From: Alicyclobacillus contaminans DSM 17975 | Lineage (GTDB): Bacteria > Bacillota > Bacilli > Alicyclobacillales > Alicyclobacillaceae | Length of the DNA stretch: 64,000 bases | NCBI RefSeq assembly: GCF_000429525.1 | Contig: NZ_AUCA01000003.1 | Coordinates: forward strand, 51,393-115,392 | Reading direction: 5' to 3' | Shown: positions 9,620 through 20,752 of the stretch, piece by piece | How positions within the stretch are numbered: the stretch's first letter is position 1 | Layout of the letters: each line of letters starts with the position of its first letter | Made by a program: the position numbers and the translations under genes | The notes under the pieces: model-generated | What the model saw: only the letters and a program-made list of their open reading frames with translations | Databases searched by the model: none | Told to the model about the DNA's origin: nothing

Positions 9620-10360
9620 CTGCCCTCCGCGCTGGCCGGTGCCCTCTTCAGAGCGCGTTACGGAATCTTTCGGGGCATCCACCGGATCGATGAACAGCAT
9701 CCCCTCGGTGTCCACCGACGCGAAGAACACATCCTCCACCTGCCCATACCCGCGGCGTGCCAGCTCCTCGCGAAGCCACTGCTGGTCGCGCCCGAGCACG
9801 TCGAGCGTCTTCTGGATGGGCACGCCGTCGGCGATGATGGGCATGTGAATCGACTCCGGCGACACCTTGAGGTTCATGTCGGTGGGCGTCACCGGTCGAT
9901 GCTCCGCTTTCGGGAACACGCTCAACTTACCGGACGTCTCCAGAATGGCGAACTCCACATCCGCCACATTGGCGATGCCTTTTTCCCGCAGCTGCATCAT
10001 CAGATCGTTGATGGTGTAGCGCATTCTGCGCAACTCTTTGTCCTGAATCTGGCCGTGCTCCACGAGCACCGTCGGTTCTCCGTCCACAAAGTGGCGGAAG
10101 CGGTGGCTCTTCATCTGCAGAAACGCGACAATCACCTGCAGGGCGACCAGCGCGCCCACCGACAGCAGCGCCTGCATGAGCGGCTGATCCGTATCTTCCA
10201 TGGGGACCGTGGACAATTCCGCAATCATGATGGAGACCACGAAGTCGAACACGGACAATTGGCCAATCTCCCGCTTCCCCATGACCCGCAGGGCGATGGC
10301 GACCACGATGTACAGGATGAGAATGCGCAGGCAAAATTCCCAGACGGGTATCTTCAACAC
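9584..10360 (-). CDS. yrbG: DUF421 (YrbG/YetF-type) membrane protein
   Basis: A 258-residue protein with three N-terminal helices (LRILILYIVVAIALRVMGKREIGQLSVFDFV is the family signature region) and a cytoplasmic DUF421/YetF C-terminal domain. Members of this family in B. subtilis (YetF, YdfR, YrbG) are spore or inner-membrane proteins of poorly known biochemistry. The start is GTG at 10360 with AAGGGGG nine bases upstream. The last 36 bases overlap the 3' end of spoVB on the other strand. The C-terminus is unusually polar and basic (RSEEGTGQRGGQSQRKG). Confidence 0.88.
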   Translation of the reverse strand: MLKIPVWEFCLRILILYIVVAIALRVMGKREIGQLSVFDFVVSIMIAELSTVPMEDTDQPLMQALLSVGALVALQVIVAFLQMKSHRFRHFVDGEPTVLVEHGQIQDKELRRMRYTINDLMMQLREKGIANVADVEFAILETSGKLSVFPKAEHRPVTPTDMNLKVSPESIHMPIIADGVPIQKTLDVLGRDQQWLREELARRGYGQVEDVFFASVDTEGMLFIDPVDAPKDSVTRSEEGTGQRGGQSQRKGDRPHQH

Positions 10361-10452
10361 AACGGAATGCCCCCTTCCCGCCTAGTATGGCCGGAGGAGA
10401 ACGAATGTTGCGTCCGCCCGCCACCCGAGCTTGCATTCGTCCGAACGGGCCG

Positions 10453-12609
10453 TCACGCGAATGACTGGTCGTTCAACGACACTTGAAGCGACGTGAACAT
10501 GCCGGCCACATGGTCGAACAAATCGGCGGCTTCCTCGACGTGATCCAACACATCGGTCGCCAACCCCGCGGTCAGCGTGATGATGGCCGATGCGCCAGCG
10601 CCAAACCGATGATTTGCGATGGACTGCCGAACCCTATCCGCCACAACGCTCAATTCGGCCGCAGTCATATTCGGCAGCACAATGAGAAACTCGTCGCCGC
10701 CAAAGCGGCAGGCGAGTTCGCTCTGACGAAGACTCTGCTTCACCAGCAGACTCGTCTCCTTCAAGATCTTATCCCCCACGTCAAACCCGTAGGTTGCGTT
10801 GACTTCGCTAAATCGCTCGAGATCCACGCAGATGACGCCCCAATTTCGAACGCCGGCCGCCAGTTCCTGGCGCACCTTGATGGTCAGAAAGTGGAACGTG
10901 TAGAGTCCGGTGAGATCGTCGATAAACAACTGTCCGTCGAATTCCGGACTGTACAACGCCGTTCGATTCCGCCCGCGCTGCTTGGCTCCCCAGTACATCG
11001 CGGAATCCGCCTTGAGCAGAACGTCGCGATCATTGTCGGCGTCGTCCGGAAACACGGCAATGCCCGTACTGATGGTGATACCCTGCAGACGGTAGCCTTC
11101 AAACTCCACGACGTGGTGCGCCACCGCGGCGCGAATCGCTTCCATCTTGGCAAACGCCTCGTCAGCGCCCATGGAAAACGCCAGCGCGAACTCCTCGCCG
11201 CCATATCGGGCGACCACAGCGTCAGGCCCCGCCATTTCCACCAGCAACCGCCCCACCGACCTGAGCACCATGTCGCCCGCGAGATGCCCGTATGTATCGT
11301 TGAACTTCTTGAAAAAGTCCACATCCACCACCGCCACCGCCACGGGTTCGCGAAACCTGTCCGCTTGGTCAACCCTCCGTGCCAACTCTTCATAAAAGTA
11401 GCGGTAATTGTGCAACCCAGTGGCACCGTCGCGCATCGACTGATCTCTCAATTTCTGGTACAGTTTGGCGTTGTCGAGCAGCACCGACAGCTGATCAGCC
11501 AGCGTTTGGAGATACTTGATCCAATCTCCGAACGCGTGCGTTTGGTGTGAATAACAAACCAGCGCCCCCTGGACAACGCCGCGGTACACCATCGGGAACA
11601 CCGCCATGCTCTCGTAGTATGGACCGAACCCATCGTGTGCAACGCGCGGATCCCGACGGACATTGGGTACATACGTCCAATGCTGGTCCCGTATCACGCT
11701 CCAAATGAGACCTCCGTCCGCTTCGCGATATCCTGCCGGACTGAACTCTCCCACGGCGTTCGCCGGCCAAAACGCGGCGGGCATCAACCGGTCCCGAGCC
11801 TCGTCGAATACGAACAACACGATGGCGTCCGCATAGGATAGTTCGGCGGCAGTTTTTGCCGCTTCCAAACTCAAGCGTTTCACGTCAAATTCGGACAACC
11901 ATCTGGATACCGCCAGATGAACCCGTTGCATGACTGCCGTTTGGCGATACAGTCGAATGAGATAGGCAACGAGAACCATCGGCAGCACGATGAACGGACC
12001 GAGCAGCTCGTGCGCCACACCCATCGAAACCAGCAACATGGCCAAAGGCAGGGCCACAACGGTGTTCAGACCGTCCGCCAGGAATAGGTCCCATAGGTCG
12101 GAAATTTCAAACGTCCCGCGCAGCACGTGCAACACGTGCAGAAGGCTGTGATTCGTAACCACGTGTGCCAGGAGACCCATCAGCACCGCGCTGAACGTCG
12201 GCCAATCCAGCGCGGAATACTGCGCACCGTGTCGCATCCACCCGTACACTTCGAGCATCGCGCACATGCTCAGCCCGTACTGGCCAACGTTGAACAGCCA
12301 CGTGTTGAACGCAGAGCTGCGACGTTGGAAGAGAGGGGCCACTGCCATTGCGAAAACGCTCAAACAAATCGCTTCCGCGCCACCGTACAGCACCATGACG
12401 CCAATGGGCAGCGCAATCATGAGCGTTCCCCTCGCTTTACCGAGTGGAACCGGCATCGCCTCCAGCAACGTGGCAAAACACGCCATCCACGCGGCGACCA
12501 TCCAATGACCCGGGTGGATCTGCGGAATGTAACAAATCGTCAGAAAGATACCGCTGACCCCAACCACCCACTGGTACATGGCCACCTTGAACTGCCTATT
12601 TCGTTTCAA
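10453..12609 (-). CDS. membrane-anchored GAF protein with two tandem GGDEF domains
   Basis: Predicted diguanylate cyclase that would make c-di-GMP from two GTP. The N-terminus (about residues 10-220) has seven or so hydrophobic segments resembling an MASE-type sensor. A GAF-like domain follows (about 235-385), then two GGDEF domains with active-site motifs GGEEF at residues 470-474 and GGDEF at 637-641. The inhibitory RxxD site is absent before the first (GPDA) and altered to RQSE before the second. The second domain has a shortened N-terminal part. The start is TTG 12609 after AAGGTGAG. The gene sits inside an otherwise conserved yrbG-yrzE region and is an insertion relative to B. subtilis. 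Which domain is active is unknown. Confidence 0.88.
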   Translation of the reverse strand: MKRNRQFKVAMYQWVVGVSGIFLTICYIPQIHPGHWMVAAWMACFATLLEAMPVPLGKARGTLMIALPIGVMVLYGGAEAICLSVFAMAVAPLFQRRSSAFNTWLFNVGQYGLSMCAMLEVYGWMRHGAQYSALDWPTFSAVLMGLLAHVVTNHSLLHVLHVLRGTFEISDLWDLFLADGLNTVVALPLAMLLVSMGVAHELLGPFIVLPMVLVAYLIRLYRQTAVMQRVHLAVSRWLSEFDVKRLSLEAAKTAAELSYADAIVLFVFDEARDRLMPAAFWPANAVGEFSPAGYREADGGLIWSVIRDQHWTYVPNVRRDPRVAHDGFGPYYESMAVFPMVYRGVVQGALVCYSHQTHAFGDWIKYLQTLADQLSVLLDNAKLYQKLRDQSMRDGATGLHNYRYFYEELARRVDQADRFREPVAVAVVDVDFFKKFNDTYGHLAGDMVLRSVGRLLVEMAGPDAVVARYGGEEFALAFSMGADEAFAKMEAIRAAVAHHVVEFEGYRLQGITISTGIAVFPDDADNDRDVLLKADSAMYWGAKQRGRNRTALYSPEFDGQLFIDDLTGLYTFHFLTIKVRQELAAGVRNWGVICVDLERFSEVNATYGFDVGDKILKETSLLVKQSLRQSELACRFGGDEFLIVLPNMTAAELSVVADRVRQSIANHRFGAGASAIITLTAGLATDVLDHVEEAADLFDHVAGMFTSLQVSLNDQSFA

Positions 12610-12908
12610 AGACTCACCTTCTCTTGTGCCGCGAAAACGGCTTGCCTACACCTGCACCCGACCCTGTCCTCTTCTGGCGCCCCTATCTTCGAAAACATTC
12701 CAATTCATGTATAATTTTTGGCAAGTTTTGTAGTTCATTGTATCATACAGTTCATGCCTTCGTCACCAACGTGGACAAATATATTTCGAAATCCGCGATA
12801 ATTCCAATCCAACGCCGGCCCCGGGGCCGGCATAAAGGAATTGTCCAATACATAGAAGGTAGAGACAAGTTCTTGCGCGACACCTTGCCATGATGAGGAG
12901 GAACTGCA
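12610..12908. other. intergenic region between divergent GGDEF gene and yrzE
   Basis: About 300 bases without a supported gene. It holds a TATAAT at 12710-12715 on the plus strand with only a weak -35, and a perfect 18-base palindrome at 12814-12831. Nothing else is recognisable. Confidence 0.5.
12814..12831. repeat. perfect 18-base GC palindrome upstream of yrzE
   Basis: GCCGGCCCC followed immediately by its reverse complement GGGGCCGGC. It lies about 80 bases upstream of the yrzE start, with no T-tract on either side, so it is not a canonical terminator. Confidence 0.6.
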
Positions 12909-13307
12909 ATGGAAACGTCTGTTCGCGGCACGCTGCACGCGCTTCGCCGCTATCCGGTGCTTTACGGGCTGGCCTTCAGTTTGTGGTGGGCACTGGTTGG
13001 CATCGTCTGCGTCGCAGGTTGGGCGCACCTCGGATTGCCCAGCGATGGCCAACTGCTTGCGGCGGCATACACGACACACTGCGCAGCCATTCTGCTCGGC
13101 GCCATCGCCGGTAGCCGAGCGGCTGCGGAGAGAGGTTGGTTCTACGGTGGCATGGTGGGACTGGTCTATGCCCTCGTGATGGTTGCCATAGGACTTGTGG
13201 TGTTTACCACCTTCACCCTGGACGCCAGAGGGCTGTTCCGCCTGCTGGTGATGTGTCTCATTGGCTGTTTCGGTGGAATCATCGGCGTCAACACGGTTCG
13301 CCGTTGA
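12909..13307 (+). CDS. yrzE: TIGR04086-family (YrzE) membrane protein
   Basis: A 132-residue protein with four predicted membrane helices (about residues 17-40, 50-68, 76-100, 107-127) and almost no soluble part. Size, topology and position next to yajC match the YrzE/TIGR04086 family, which is found in spore formers and has no known biochemical role. The ATG at 12909 is preceded by GAGGAGG at about seven bases. It converges with yajC across a hairpin at 13324-13350. Confidence 0.8.
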   Translation: METSVRGTLHALRRYPVLYGLAFSLWWALVGIVCVAGWAHLGLPSDGQLLAAAYTTHCAAILLGAIAGSRAAAERGWFYGGMVGLVYALVMVAIGLVVFTTFTLDARGLFRLLVMCLIGCFGGIIGVNTVRR

Positions 13308-13323
13308 ACCATGCGTGTCACAA

Positions 13324-13350
13324 GCAGCCCGCACCTGGGGCGCGGGCTGC
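13324..13350. terminator. hairpin between convergent yrzE and yajC
   Basis: Nine-pair perfect stem (GCAGCCCGC with GCGGGCTGC) around a nine-base loop. Only a short T-rich tail (TTGTG) is present on the minus strand. It is likely a bidirectional terminator, judged by position. Confidence 0.5.
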
Positions 13351-13372
13351 GACATGCTTCACTGGCTGGCGA

Positions 13373-13657
13373 TCACGCCTCTGACTGCACGGCTTCCGGT
13401 GCCGGCTCGACCACGCGCATGACCGCGCGCGGATCGAACTCCATATCCACGCCCTCCGCAACCTGGACACGCAACACGTCGTCCTGGACGGAAGTCACTC
13501 GTCCATAGATGCCCGACGTGGTCAGAATCCGGGCGCCGGGTCCCAAACTTTTCATCATTTGTTGACGTTGCTTCTGTTGTCGACGCTGCGGCAGAATCAG
13601 CAGTGCGTAGAACACCACGAGCATGACAACAATCAGAATGACGTTGGCCAACCTCAC
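13373..13657 (-). CDS. yajC: preprotein translocase accessory subunit YajC
   Basis: Small single-span membrane protein associated with SecDF. The 94-residue product begins with a hydrophobic helix ending in the conserved LLPQRRQQK boundary. A cytoplasmic domain follows with the signature GARILTTSGIYGRV. The GTG at 13657 has AAAGGA upstream; TTG at 13651 is an equally spaced alternative. It lies about 60 bases downstream of tgt in the queA-tgt-yajC order typical of Firmicutes. Confidence 0.93.
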   Translation of the reverse strand: MRLANVILIVVMLVVFYALLILPQRRQQKQRQQMMKSLGPGARILTTSGIYGRVTSVQDDVLRVQVAEGVDMEFDPRAVMRVVEPAPEAVQSEA

Positions 13658-13717
13658 ACTTCCTTTCCACGTTTCCCCCATTATACAGAGACGCGAGCGG
13701 CGGGGACAAACCAAATC

Positions 13718-15911
<2,194 letters not shown>

Positions 15912-15947
15912 AGGTCATGTCACCTTTCCGTTCAAGCATCGGCTTCC

Positions 15948-15976
15948 ATTATACTTGAACGGCGCGGCGACCCCAA
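15948..15976 (-). promoter_or_regulatory. promoter of queA-tgt-yajC
   Basis: -10 TATAAT (15953-15948), 17-base spacer, -35 TTGGGG (15976-15971). It lies 37 bases upstream of the queA GTG, downstream of rsgI. Confidence 0.6.
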
Positions 15977-16055
15977 ACGCGAGAAACACACAATGGACAC
16001 CACCTGCGGGCGTCCGATGACTGCGGAAATTCGGATGCAAACCATCAGATTCCGT

Positions 16056-17477
16056 TCAACGCCGGGAGTGTTCAAATCCGAACAGACTGCCCAGCCAACT
16101 GTTTCTGTGCTTCGCGTTGTTGTGATGGTTTCGCTCCGGTACTGCGTGCATATTGCTCGCCTTGACGTGGCCAGGCGATGGTCCAACAGCGTGTCCACTT
16201 CGGGTCGTCGGCGAACTGTGTCCCTTGCCGACGGGGCGAGTCACCTGATTGAACACGCTCTGCACCGGGTTGACCGCCGGACTGAACGGACCGGCCACGG
16301 GAATGGTGATCACCTGGTTGCCGAACCTCACCGTCACCGAGCTTCCAGCATCACCGCTCTCCTGCGACTTTCGACCATTGCCTCCCTTCGGTCCGCCATT
16401 GCCGTCATTTCCATTGTTGCTTGAGCCATGGTTCGTTGCTGCACCACGGTTGCTGCTCGGCACGTTGCCCGCCGCTCCCGGTTTGAGCTTGTCACCCGAA
16501 TGGCTTGCTCCTTTACCATTGGACGTTCCCTGGCTGTTCGCGGACTTCAACGCGTTCGAAGACGTTCCGCCCCGCGCATTCCCATCTTCCGCACCCACGG
16601 CCACGGCGCCCAGCGCATTGACCAGACGCTGCACCTGTCCCACATCACTCGTCTTGAGCGCCTGCGACACGGCTGCCGCCTGTTTCCCGGACAGCACAGT
16701 GTCGAGTGTCGGCCCTTGCAGTTGACTCAGCGTCAGGTGCTCTCCCTCGCTGCTCGCAATGATGTACGCGGCCAGTTTACCAGGCGAGATGTTGGCCTGA
16801 CTCGCAGCGTTCCAGACCATCCCGGACAGCCCCAGCGTGCATACTGCGGGATGATGTGCCTTCACCTGCGGATTTTCCGCAATTTCCTGCTGAACACTGC
16901 GCGCCGCCTCCGAGGTAATTTTATCCACAACCTGCTGTGCCGATGGCCCTGTGGAGACCGGGGCCGCGGAAATCAGAATGGTGTCCTGGTTGGGAATCAT
17001 GCCCTGCTTGGCAGCTTCCGCCGTCACGTCGGACAACGCCTGCTGCAGGGTCTCGTCGACCAGCCGATGTCCGTCTTTCGAAAGCGCCGACAACAGTTGC
17101 TGTCCGTCTGTGTTGATGCCTTTCGCCGCCAACACTTTCATCGCCTGATTTACGGTCATGGAGAGACTTGGATTGATATCGATGGCCACATTTGCGTACG
17201 CCTCCGTCGCTCGCCCATCCTGGAAGCTCCACCAAGCGCCGGCGGCCACCGCCACGCACGCGGCAATCGCCGCGCCGCCGATGCGGTACCACGCGGATCG
17301 ATGAATCGCCTTGCGCCTGCCGTGCTTCAGGTGTGACGGTTGTTCGGGAGCGTCCCAGGAAACCGTGCTGCCCACGTGCATATTCGCCGTTCTCGGCAAT
17401 CTGCAAAACTCTCCATCCTTCGTCAACACCACCGCGGCATCCGCGGCCAATTCCATCACAATGCCTTGCCGCCGCAT
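16056..17477 (-). CDS. rsgI: anti-sigma-I factor RsgI-like membrane protein
   Basis: Predicted single-pass anti-sigma factor that holds SigI inactive. Residues 1-60 form the cytoplasmic RsgI N-terminal domain, followed by a membrane helix (about 65-87). The extracytoplasmic part begins with the family motif (NVAIDINPSLSMTVN). From about residue 300 onward the chain becomes Gly/Ser/Asn-rich low complexity, with a short basic tail (HRNSWLGSLFGFEHSRR). The 473-residue length is greater than the roughly 380 of B. subtilis RsgI. The ATG at 17477 has GGGAGGG upstream and follows the sigI stop by 16 bases. Unlike clostridial RsgI proteins, I see no carbohydrate-binding module. Confidence 0.88.
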   Translation of the reverse strand: MRRQGIVMELAADAAVVLTKDGEFCRLPRTANMHVGSTVSWDAPEQPSHLKHGRRKAIHRSAWYRIGGAAIAACVAVAAGAWWSFQDGRATEAYANVAIDINPSLSMTVNQAMKVLAAKGINTDGQQLLSALSKDGHRLVDETLQQALSDVTAEAAKQGMIPNQDTILISAAPVSTGPSAQQVVDKITSEAARSVQQEIAENPQVKAHHPAVCTLGLSGMVWNAASQANISPGKLAAYIIASSEGEHLTLSQLQGPTLDTVLSGKQAAAVSQALKTSDVGQVQRLVNALGAVAVGAEDGNARGGTSSNALKSANSQGTSNGKGASHSGDKLKPGAAGNVPSSNRGAATNHGSSNNGNDGNGGPKGGNGRKSQESGDAGSSVTVRFGNQVITIPVAGPFSPAVNPVQSVFNQVTRPVGKGHSSPTTRSGHAVGPSPGHVKASNMHAVPERNHHNNAKHRNSWLGSLFGFEHSRR

Positions 17478-17493
17478 CGCTCAACCCTCCCTT

Positions 17494-18240
17494 CTATTCG
17501 GTGATGAAGGATTGCAAGCTGCGAAAATCGCCGCACAGCAGCACCACCACGGCGAGAATGTACTTTCTCTGCCGTTCCATCGTCTTTCGCGAAACACCCA
17601 CCTTCGCCTCCAACGCCTTCAACGGCAGCGCCTGCTTCTCAAACACGAACCGGCGCAACGCCTCATCATCGGCGACCACACGAGCCACTTCGATAGCATT
17701 CCGGCGGGCGTCGGCGTGCTTGGGCGACAATTCCACCAATTCCATCAACGACAATCCAAATTCCCTCAACCGCTCCGCGTACTCCTCAATTTCCTGCCGT
17801 CGTTCTGCCTGTTCTTCCGATTGTTGATGCACCGCGATGGACGACTGCACCTCCACGTAATTCGTCACATTGTCCTCGTCATCCACCACGTCGAATTCCG
17901 TCCACGGAACAGCTTTCGACTGCGTTCGCTGGGCCCGAAAGTGATCGATCAACCGGCGCCGAATAATGGTCTCCGCGAATCCTAAAAAATTCACTTTCCG
18001 ATCCGGATCGTACCGATCAATGGCCTCATTCATCGCAAGCAGCGCAACGCTGTATTCGTCGTCCCGGCCGCGTTCAATGTAGCGCCTTGCCGCCTGGGAT
18101 GCAATCCGCAGCACAAAGGGCGAATACGCCTCAATCAACCGATTGCGGGCTTCGTCGTCTCCGGCCTGCGCCTGTCTCAACAATGTATCCAGTTGCACGG
18201 ATTCCTCGGTGTTCTTGCGGCGAAAAGACAATCCCCGCAC
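17494..18240 (-). CDS. sigI: RNA polymerase sigma factor SigI
   Basis: Alternative sigma factor of the sigma-70 family; SigI handles heat and envelope stress in Bacillus. The 248-residue product has a region-2 stretch (LIEAYSPFVLRIASQ, then DDEYSVALLAMNEAIDRYDP) typical of SigI, and a C-terminal helix-turn-helix-like segment (LEAKVGVSRKTMERQRKYIL). The GTG at 18240 lies five bases after AGGTGG; a GTG at 18249 is in frame without a good ribosome site. It is paired with rsgI downstream. A possible SigI-type promoter lies at 18264-18292, suggesting autoregulation. Confidence 0.9.
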   Translation of the reverse strand: MRGLSFRRKNTEESVQLDTLLRQAQAGDDEARNRLIEAYSPFVLRIASQAARRYIERGRDDEYSVALLAMNEAIDRYDPDRKVNFLGFAETIIRRRLIDHFRAQRTQSKAVPWTEFDVVDDEDNVTNYVEVQSSIAVHQQSEEQAERRQEIEEYAERLREFGLSLMELVELSPKHADARRNAIEVARVVADDEALRRFVFEKQALPLKALEAKVGVSRKTMERQRKYILAVVVLLCGDFRSLQSFITE

Positions 18241-18263
18241 GCATTCCACCTCGCTCTACAAAA

Positions 18264-18292
18264 TTCGGTTTTCTCGCGTCGTTTCTAGGGGT
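18264..18292 (-). promoter_or_regulatory. candidate SigI-dependent promoter of sigI-rsgI
   Basis: ACCCCT (18292-18287) and CGAA (18267-18264) are separated by 19 bases, resembling the ACCCCC/CGAA elements reported for B. subtilis SigI. One base differs and the spacing could not be verified. Confidence 0.35.
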
Positions 18293-18306
18293 GCGGCCGC
18301 AGCCCC

Positions 18307-19320
18307 CTACGCCTCATCACCACCACGTTCCGGCAGCGGAAATTTCAAATGTTGATATGCGCGCACCGTTGCCACTCGTCCGCGCGGCGTACGTTGAATC
18401 AGGCCCATCTGCAACAGGTAGGGCTCGTAGACATCTTCAATGGTTCCAGCTTCTTCCCCGATGGCCGCCGCCAGGGTCTCCAACCCGACGGGACCGCCGT
18501 CAAACTTTTGAATCATCGTCAACAGAACTTTGTAATCCAGTTCATCCAATCCCAGGTGATCCACGTTCAACCGCCCCAAGGCCTCCCTGGCAATCTCCAG
18601 GGTCAACACCCCAGCGCCCGCAACCTGTGCGAAATCCCGCACCCGCTTCAACAACCGGTTGGCAATCCGCGGTGTCCCGCGCGAACGTCGGGCGATTTCC
18701 AGCGCCGCGGCTTCCTCCAGCGGACATCTGAGAATCGCGGCGGTCCGCTGAATGATTTGAGCCAGGCTGTCCACTGTGTAGTAATCCAGGTGTGCAATCA
18801 CGCCAAATCGGTCGCGGAGCGGTGCCGACAACAGTCCGGCTCGAGTGGTTGCGCCAATCAACGTGAACGGCGGCAGATCCAAGCGCACCGAACGGGCGCT
18901 CGGCCCCTTGCCAATCAGAATATCTATGGCGTAGTCCTCCATGGCTGGATACAGTACTTCCTCTACAGCTCGGGACAGGCGATGGATTTCGTCAATGAAC
19001 AGCACATCGCCCGGTTGCAGATTGGTCAGCAGCGCGGCCAAATCACCTGCACGTTCAATGGCTGGTCCGGACGTGATACGAATATGTACGCCCAGTTCAT
19101 TGGCGATAATCATCGAAAGTGACGTTTTGCCCAGCCCCGGCGGCCCGTACAGCAGGACGTGGTCTAGCGACTCCGACCTGGCCTTGGCCGCCTCAATGAA
19201 TACGCGAAGGTTCTCCTTCACCTGTTCTTGTCCAATATAGTCATCCAAGAATCGCGGCCGAATGGACTCAAAGGCGCCATCCTCACCGCTCCAATCCGCC
19301 GATACAATCCTGTCTTCCAA
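18307..19320 (-). CDS. ruvB: Holliday junction branch-migration ATPase RuvB
   Basis: AAA+ hexameric motor that drives Holliday junction migration with RuvA. The 337-residue product shows Walker A GPPGLGKT, Walker B FIDEIHRL, sensor 1 ATTRAGLL, the arginine-finger region (RDRFG) and the C-terminal winged helix. TTG at 19320 is chosen because GGAGGGG lies six bases upstream and the resulting N-terminus ([10 protein letters not shown]) matches the short family N-terminus. An ATG at 19341 lacks a ribosome site. It follows ruvA by 56 bases. Confidence 0.95.
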   Translation of the reverse strand: MEDRIVSADWSGEDGAFESIRPRFLDDYIGQEQVKENLRVFIEAAKARSESLDHVLLYGPPGLGKTSLSMIIANELGVHIRITSGPAIERAGDLAALLTNLQPGDVLFIDEIHRLSRAVEEVLYPAMEDYAIDILIGKGPSARSVRLDLPPFTLIGATTRAGLLSAPLRDRFGVIAHLDYYTVDSLAQIIQRTAAILRCPLEEAAALEIARRSRGTPRIANRLLKRVRDFAQVAGAGVLTLEIAREALGRLNVDHLGLDELDYKVLLTMIQKFDGGPVGLETLAAAIGEEAGTIEDVYEPYLLQMGLIQRTPRGRVATVRAYQHLKFPLPERGGDEA

Positions 19321-19376
19321 GCGCGTCCCCTCCAGTTGCATTCACGCCGATGGACCATTGCACACCGTCCCCCAAG

Positions 19377-19988
19377 CTATCGGGACAACCTCTGCAAACA
19401 CAGTCGCAATGCATCCTCCACACCGAGCGACGGAGATTCGGAGAGGACCACACGCACTTCTTCCGAAGCTTGCCTCTCATTATAGCCAAGGGCCACCAGG
19501 GCCTCAATCACGTCGTTCTGGACGGTTCCCACCGGCGCTCGCCCGGTGGTCCCGGCTCCCCCGGACCGAATCCAGCTCGGTTGCCGCGACGCGGCCAGCT
19601 TGTCTCTGAGTTCAACAATCAGGCGCTGCGCTGTCTTCTTGCCCACGCCGGGCAACTGGCACAACGCTACCACATCCTCCGCGTACACGGCTTCGGCCAG
19701 CGCCTCTCCGCTGGTGCCGGACAATATCTGCAAAGCCCCCTTCGGCCCAATCCCCGAAACGCCAATCAACAGTTCAAACCACAACCGGTCCGCCTCTGAC
19801 GGAAACCCGTACAGGTACACCCCGTCTTCGCGCACCGATTGATGCGTGTATAAAAACACCGCTTGTCCGGCCTTCAATTGTGACAAGGCCGTTTGAGTCA
19901 TGTGCACGCGGTAGCCGACGCCTTGGACGTCCACGTCCACGTAGCTGCCGCCCACCGCAAAGACGGAGCCGCGAAGGAAGGAAATCAC
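19377..19988 (-). CDS. ruvA: Holliday junction DNA-binding protein RuvA
   Basis: Tetrameric junction-binding partner of RuvB. The 203-residue product has an OB-fold N-terminal domain, two helix-hairpin-helix motifs ([13 protein letters not shown] and [16 protein letters not shown]) and a C-terminal domain III contacting RuvB ([13 protein letters not shown]). The start is GTG at 19988, overlapping the ruvC TGA as GTGA, with AAGGGGG upstream. It is co-transcribed with ruvC and ruvB. Confidence 0.95.
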   Translation of the reverse strand: MISFLRGSVFAVGGSYVDVDVQGVGYRVHMTQTALSQLKAGQAVFLYTHQSVREDGVYLYGFPSEADRLWFELLIGVSGIGPKGALQILSGTSGEALAEAVYAEDVVALCQLPGVGKKTAQRLIVELRDKLAASRQPSWIRSGGAGTTGRAPVGTVQNDVIEALVALGYNERQASEEVRVVLSESPSLGVEDALRLCLQRLSR

Positions 19989-20542
19989 GGCTTTATCCCC
20001 CTTCCGTAGCGCACCGTCCGCCACGGCGACGCCGGCGATGGTGCGAGTGGCGCCGTCCTTGCCCTCGGCGGCACCGTGTGGGCGTGCGTCAGCGCCACCG
20101 CCAACGCATCGGCGGTGTCATCCGGTTTCGGCGCCTCGGCCAGCCGGAGCAGAATGCGCACCATCTCCTGGATCTGGCGTTTTTCCGCCTTCCCGTATCC
20201 CGTGACCGCCAACTTCACCTGCATCGGCGTGTACTCCGCCAGTTCGAGGCCGCTTTCCACGCCCGCCAGTATCGCCACGCCGCGCGCTTGGCCAACGACG
20301 AACGCCGTCGTGGTATTGCGGTTGAAAAACAGTTCCTCCACCGCCATCCACCGCGGCCGGTATTGTTCAACCAATTCCCGCAACGCCCGATAAATGTGTT
20401 GCAAACGCAGCGGAACCGACCAGTCTGCGGGCGTCTCAATACAGCCGTACGCGACGGCGTCGGCGCGCTGTCCGTCTGTGTCAATGATGCCATAACCAAG
20501 CCGGGCAATGCCCGGATCGATGCCAATGATTCGTTCTCCCAT
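19985..20542 (-). CDS. ruvC: crossover junction endodeoxyribonuclease RuvC
   Basis: Holliday junction resolvase with an RNase H-like fold. The 185-residue product shows catalytic acidic residues in [14 protein letters not shown] (Asp7), AVEELFF and [12 protein letters not shown]. The ATG at 20542 has AGGAGG upstream. It is the first gene of ruvC-ruvA-ruvB here; in B. subtilis the ruvAB pair lacks ruvC, so this complete RuvABC arrangement differs from that model. The region upstream contains two hairpins (20586-20608, 20618-20649). Confidence 0.95.
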   Translation of the reverse strand: MGERIIGIDPGIARLGYGIIDTDGQRADAVAYGCIETPADWSVPLRLQHIYRALRELVEQYRPRWMAVEELFFNRNTTTAFVVGQARGVAILAGVESGLELAEYTPMQVKLAVTGYGKAEKRQIQEMVRILLRLAEAPKPDDTADALAVALTHAHTVPPRARTAPLAPSPASPWRTVRYGRGIKP

Positions 20543-20585
20543 GAACCTGTTTCCTCCTGACTTCCTGATAGGACTTCTCCTCTTG

Positions 20586-20649
20586 ACCACAGAAATCCTA
20601 CTGTGGTTTATGAAGTCCGCGGCGGGCGCACGGATTCGGTGCCCGCCGC
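20586..20649. repeat. two adjacent hairpins upstream of ruvC
   Basis: A seven-pair stem ACCACAG/CTGTGGT (20586-20608) is followed by a long GC-rich imperfect stem built on GCGGCGGG/CCCGCCGC (20618-20649). Neither has a T-tract. They lie between the ABC-permease terminator and the ruvC start. Confidence 0.5.
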
Positions 20650-20665
20650 AGGCGGAAGCGGAGCC

Positions 20666-20700
20666 ACAAAAAAGAGCGCCGAGGTCTCCCCCTGGGCGCT
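20666..20700 (-). terminator. intrinsic terminator after the ABC permease gene
   Basis: Minus-strand stem AGCGCC/GGCGCT plus three further pairs across one mismatch, loop GGGAGA, then CTTTTTTG. It lies about 50 bases downstream of the permease stop. Confidence 0.8.
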
Positions 20701-20752
20701 TTGCGCGTTCGATGGTGAATACATGTCAAACCTCCGCCGTGCATGAGTTGCG

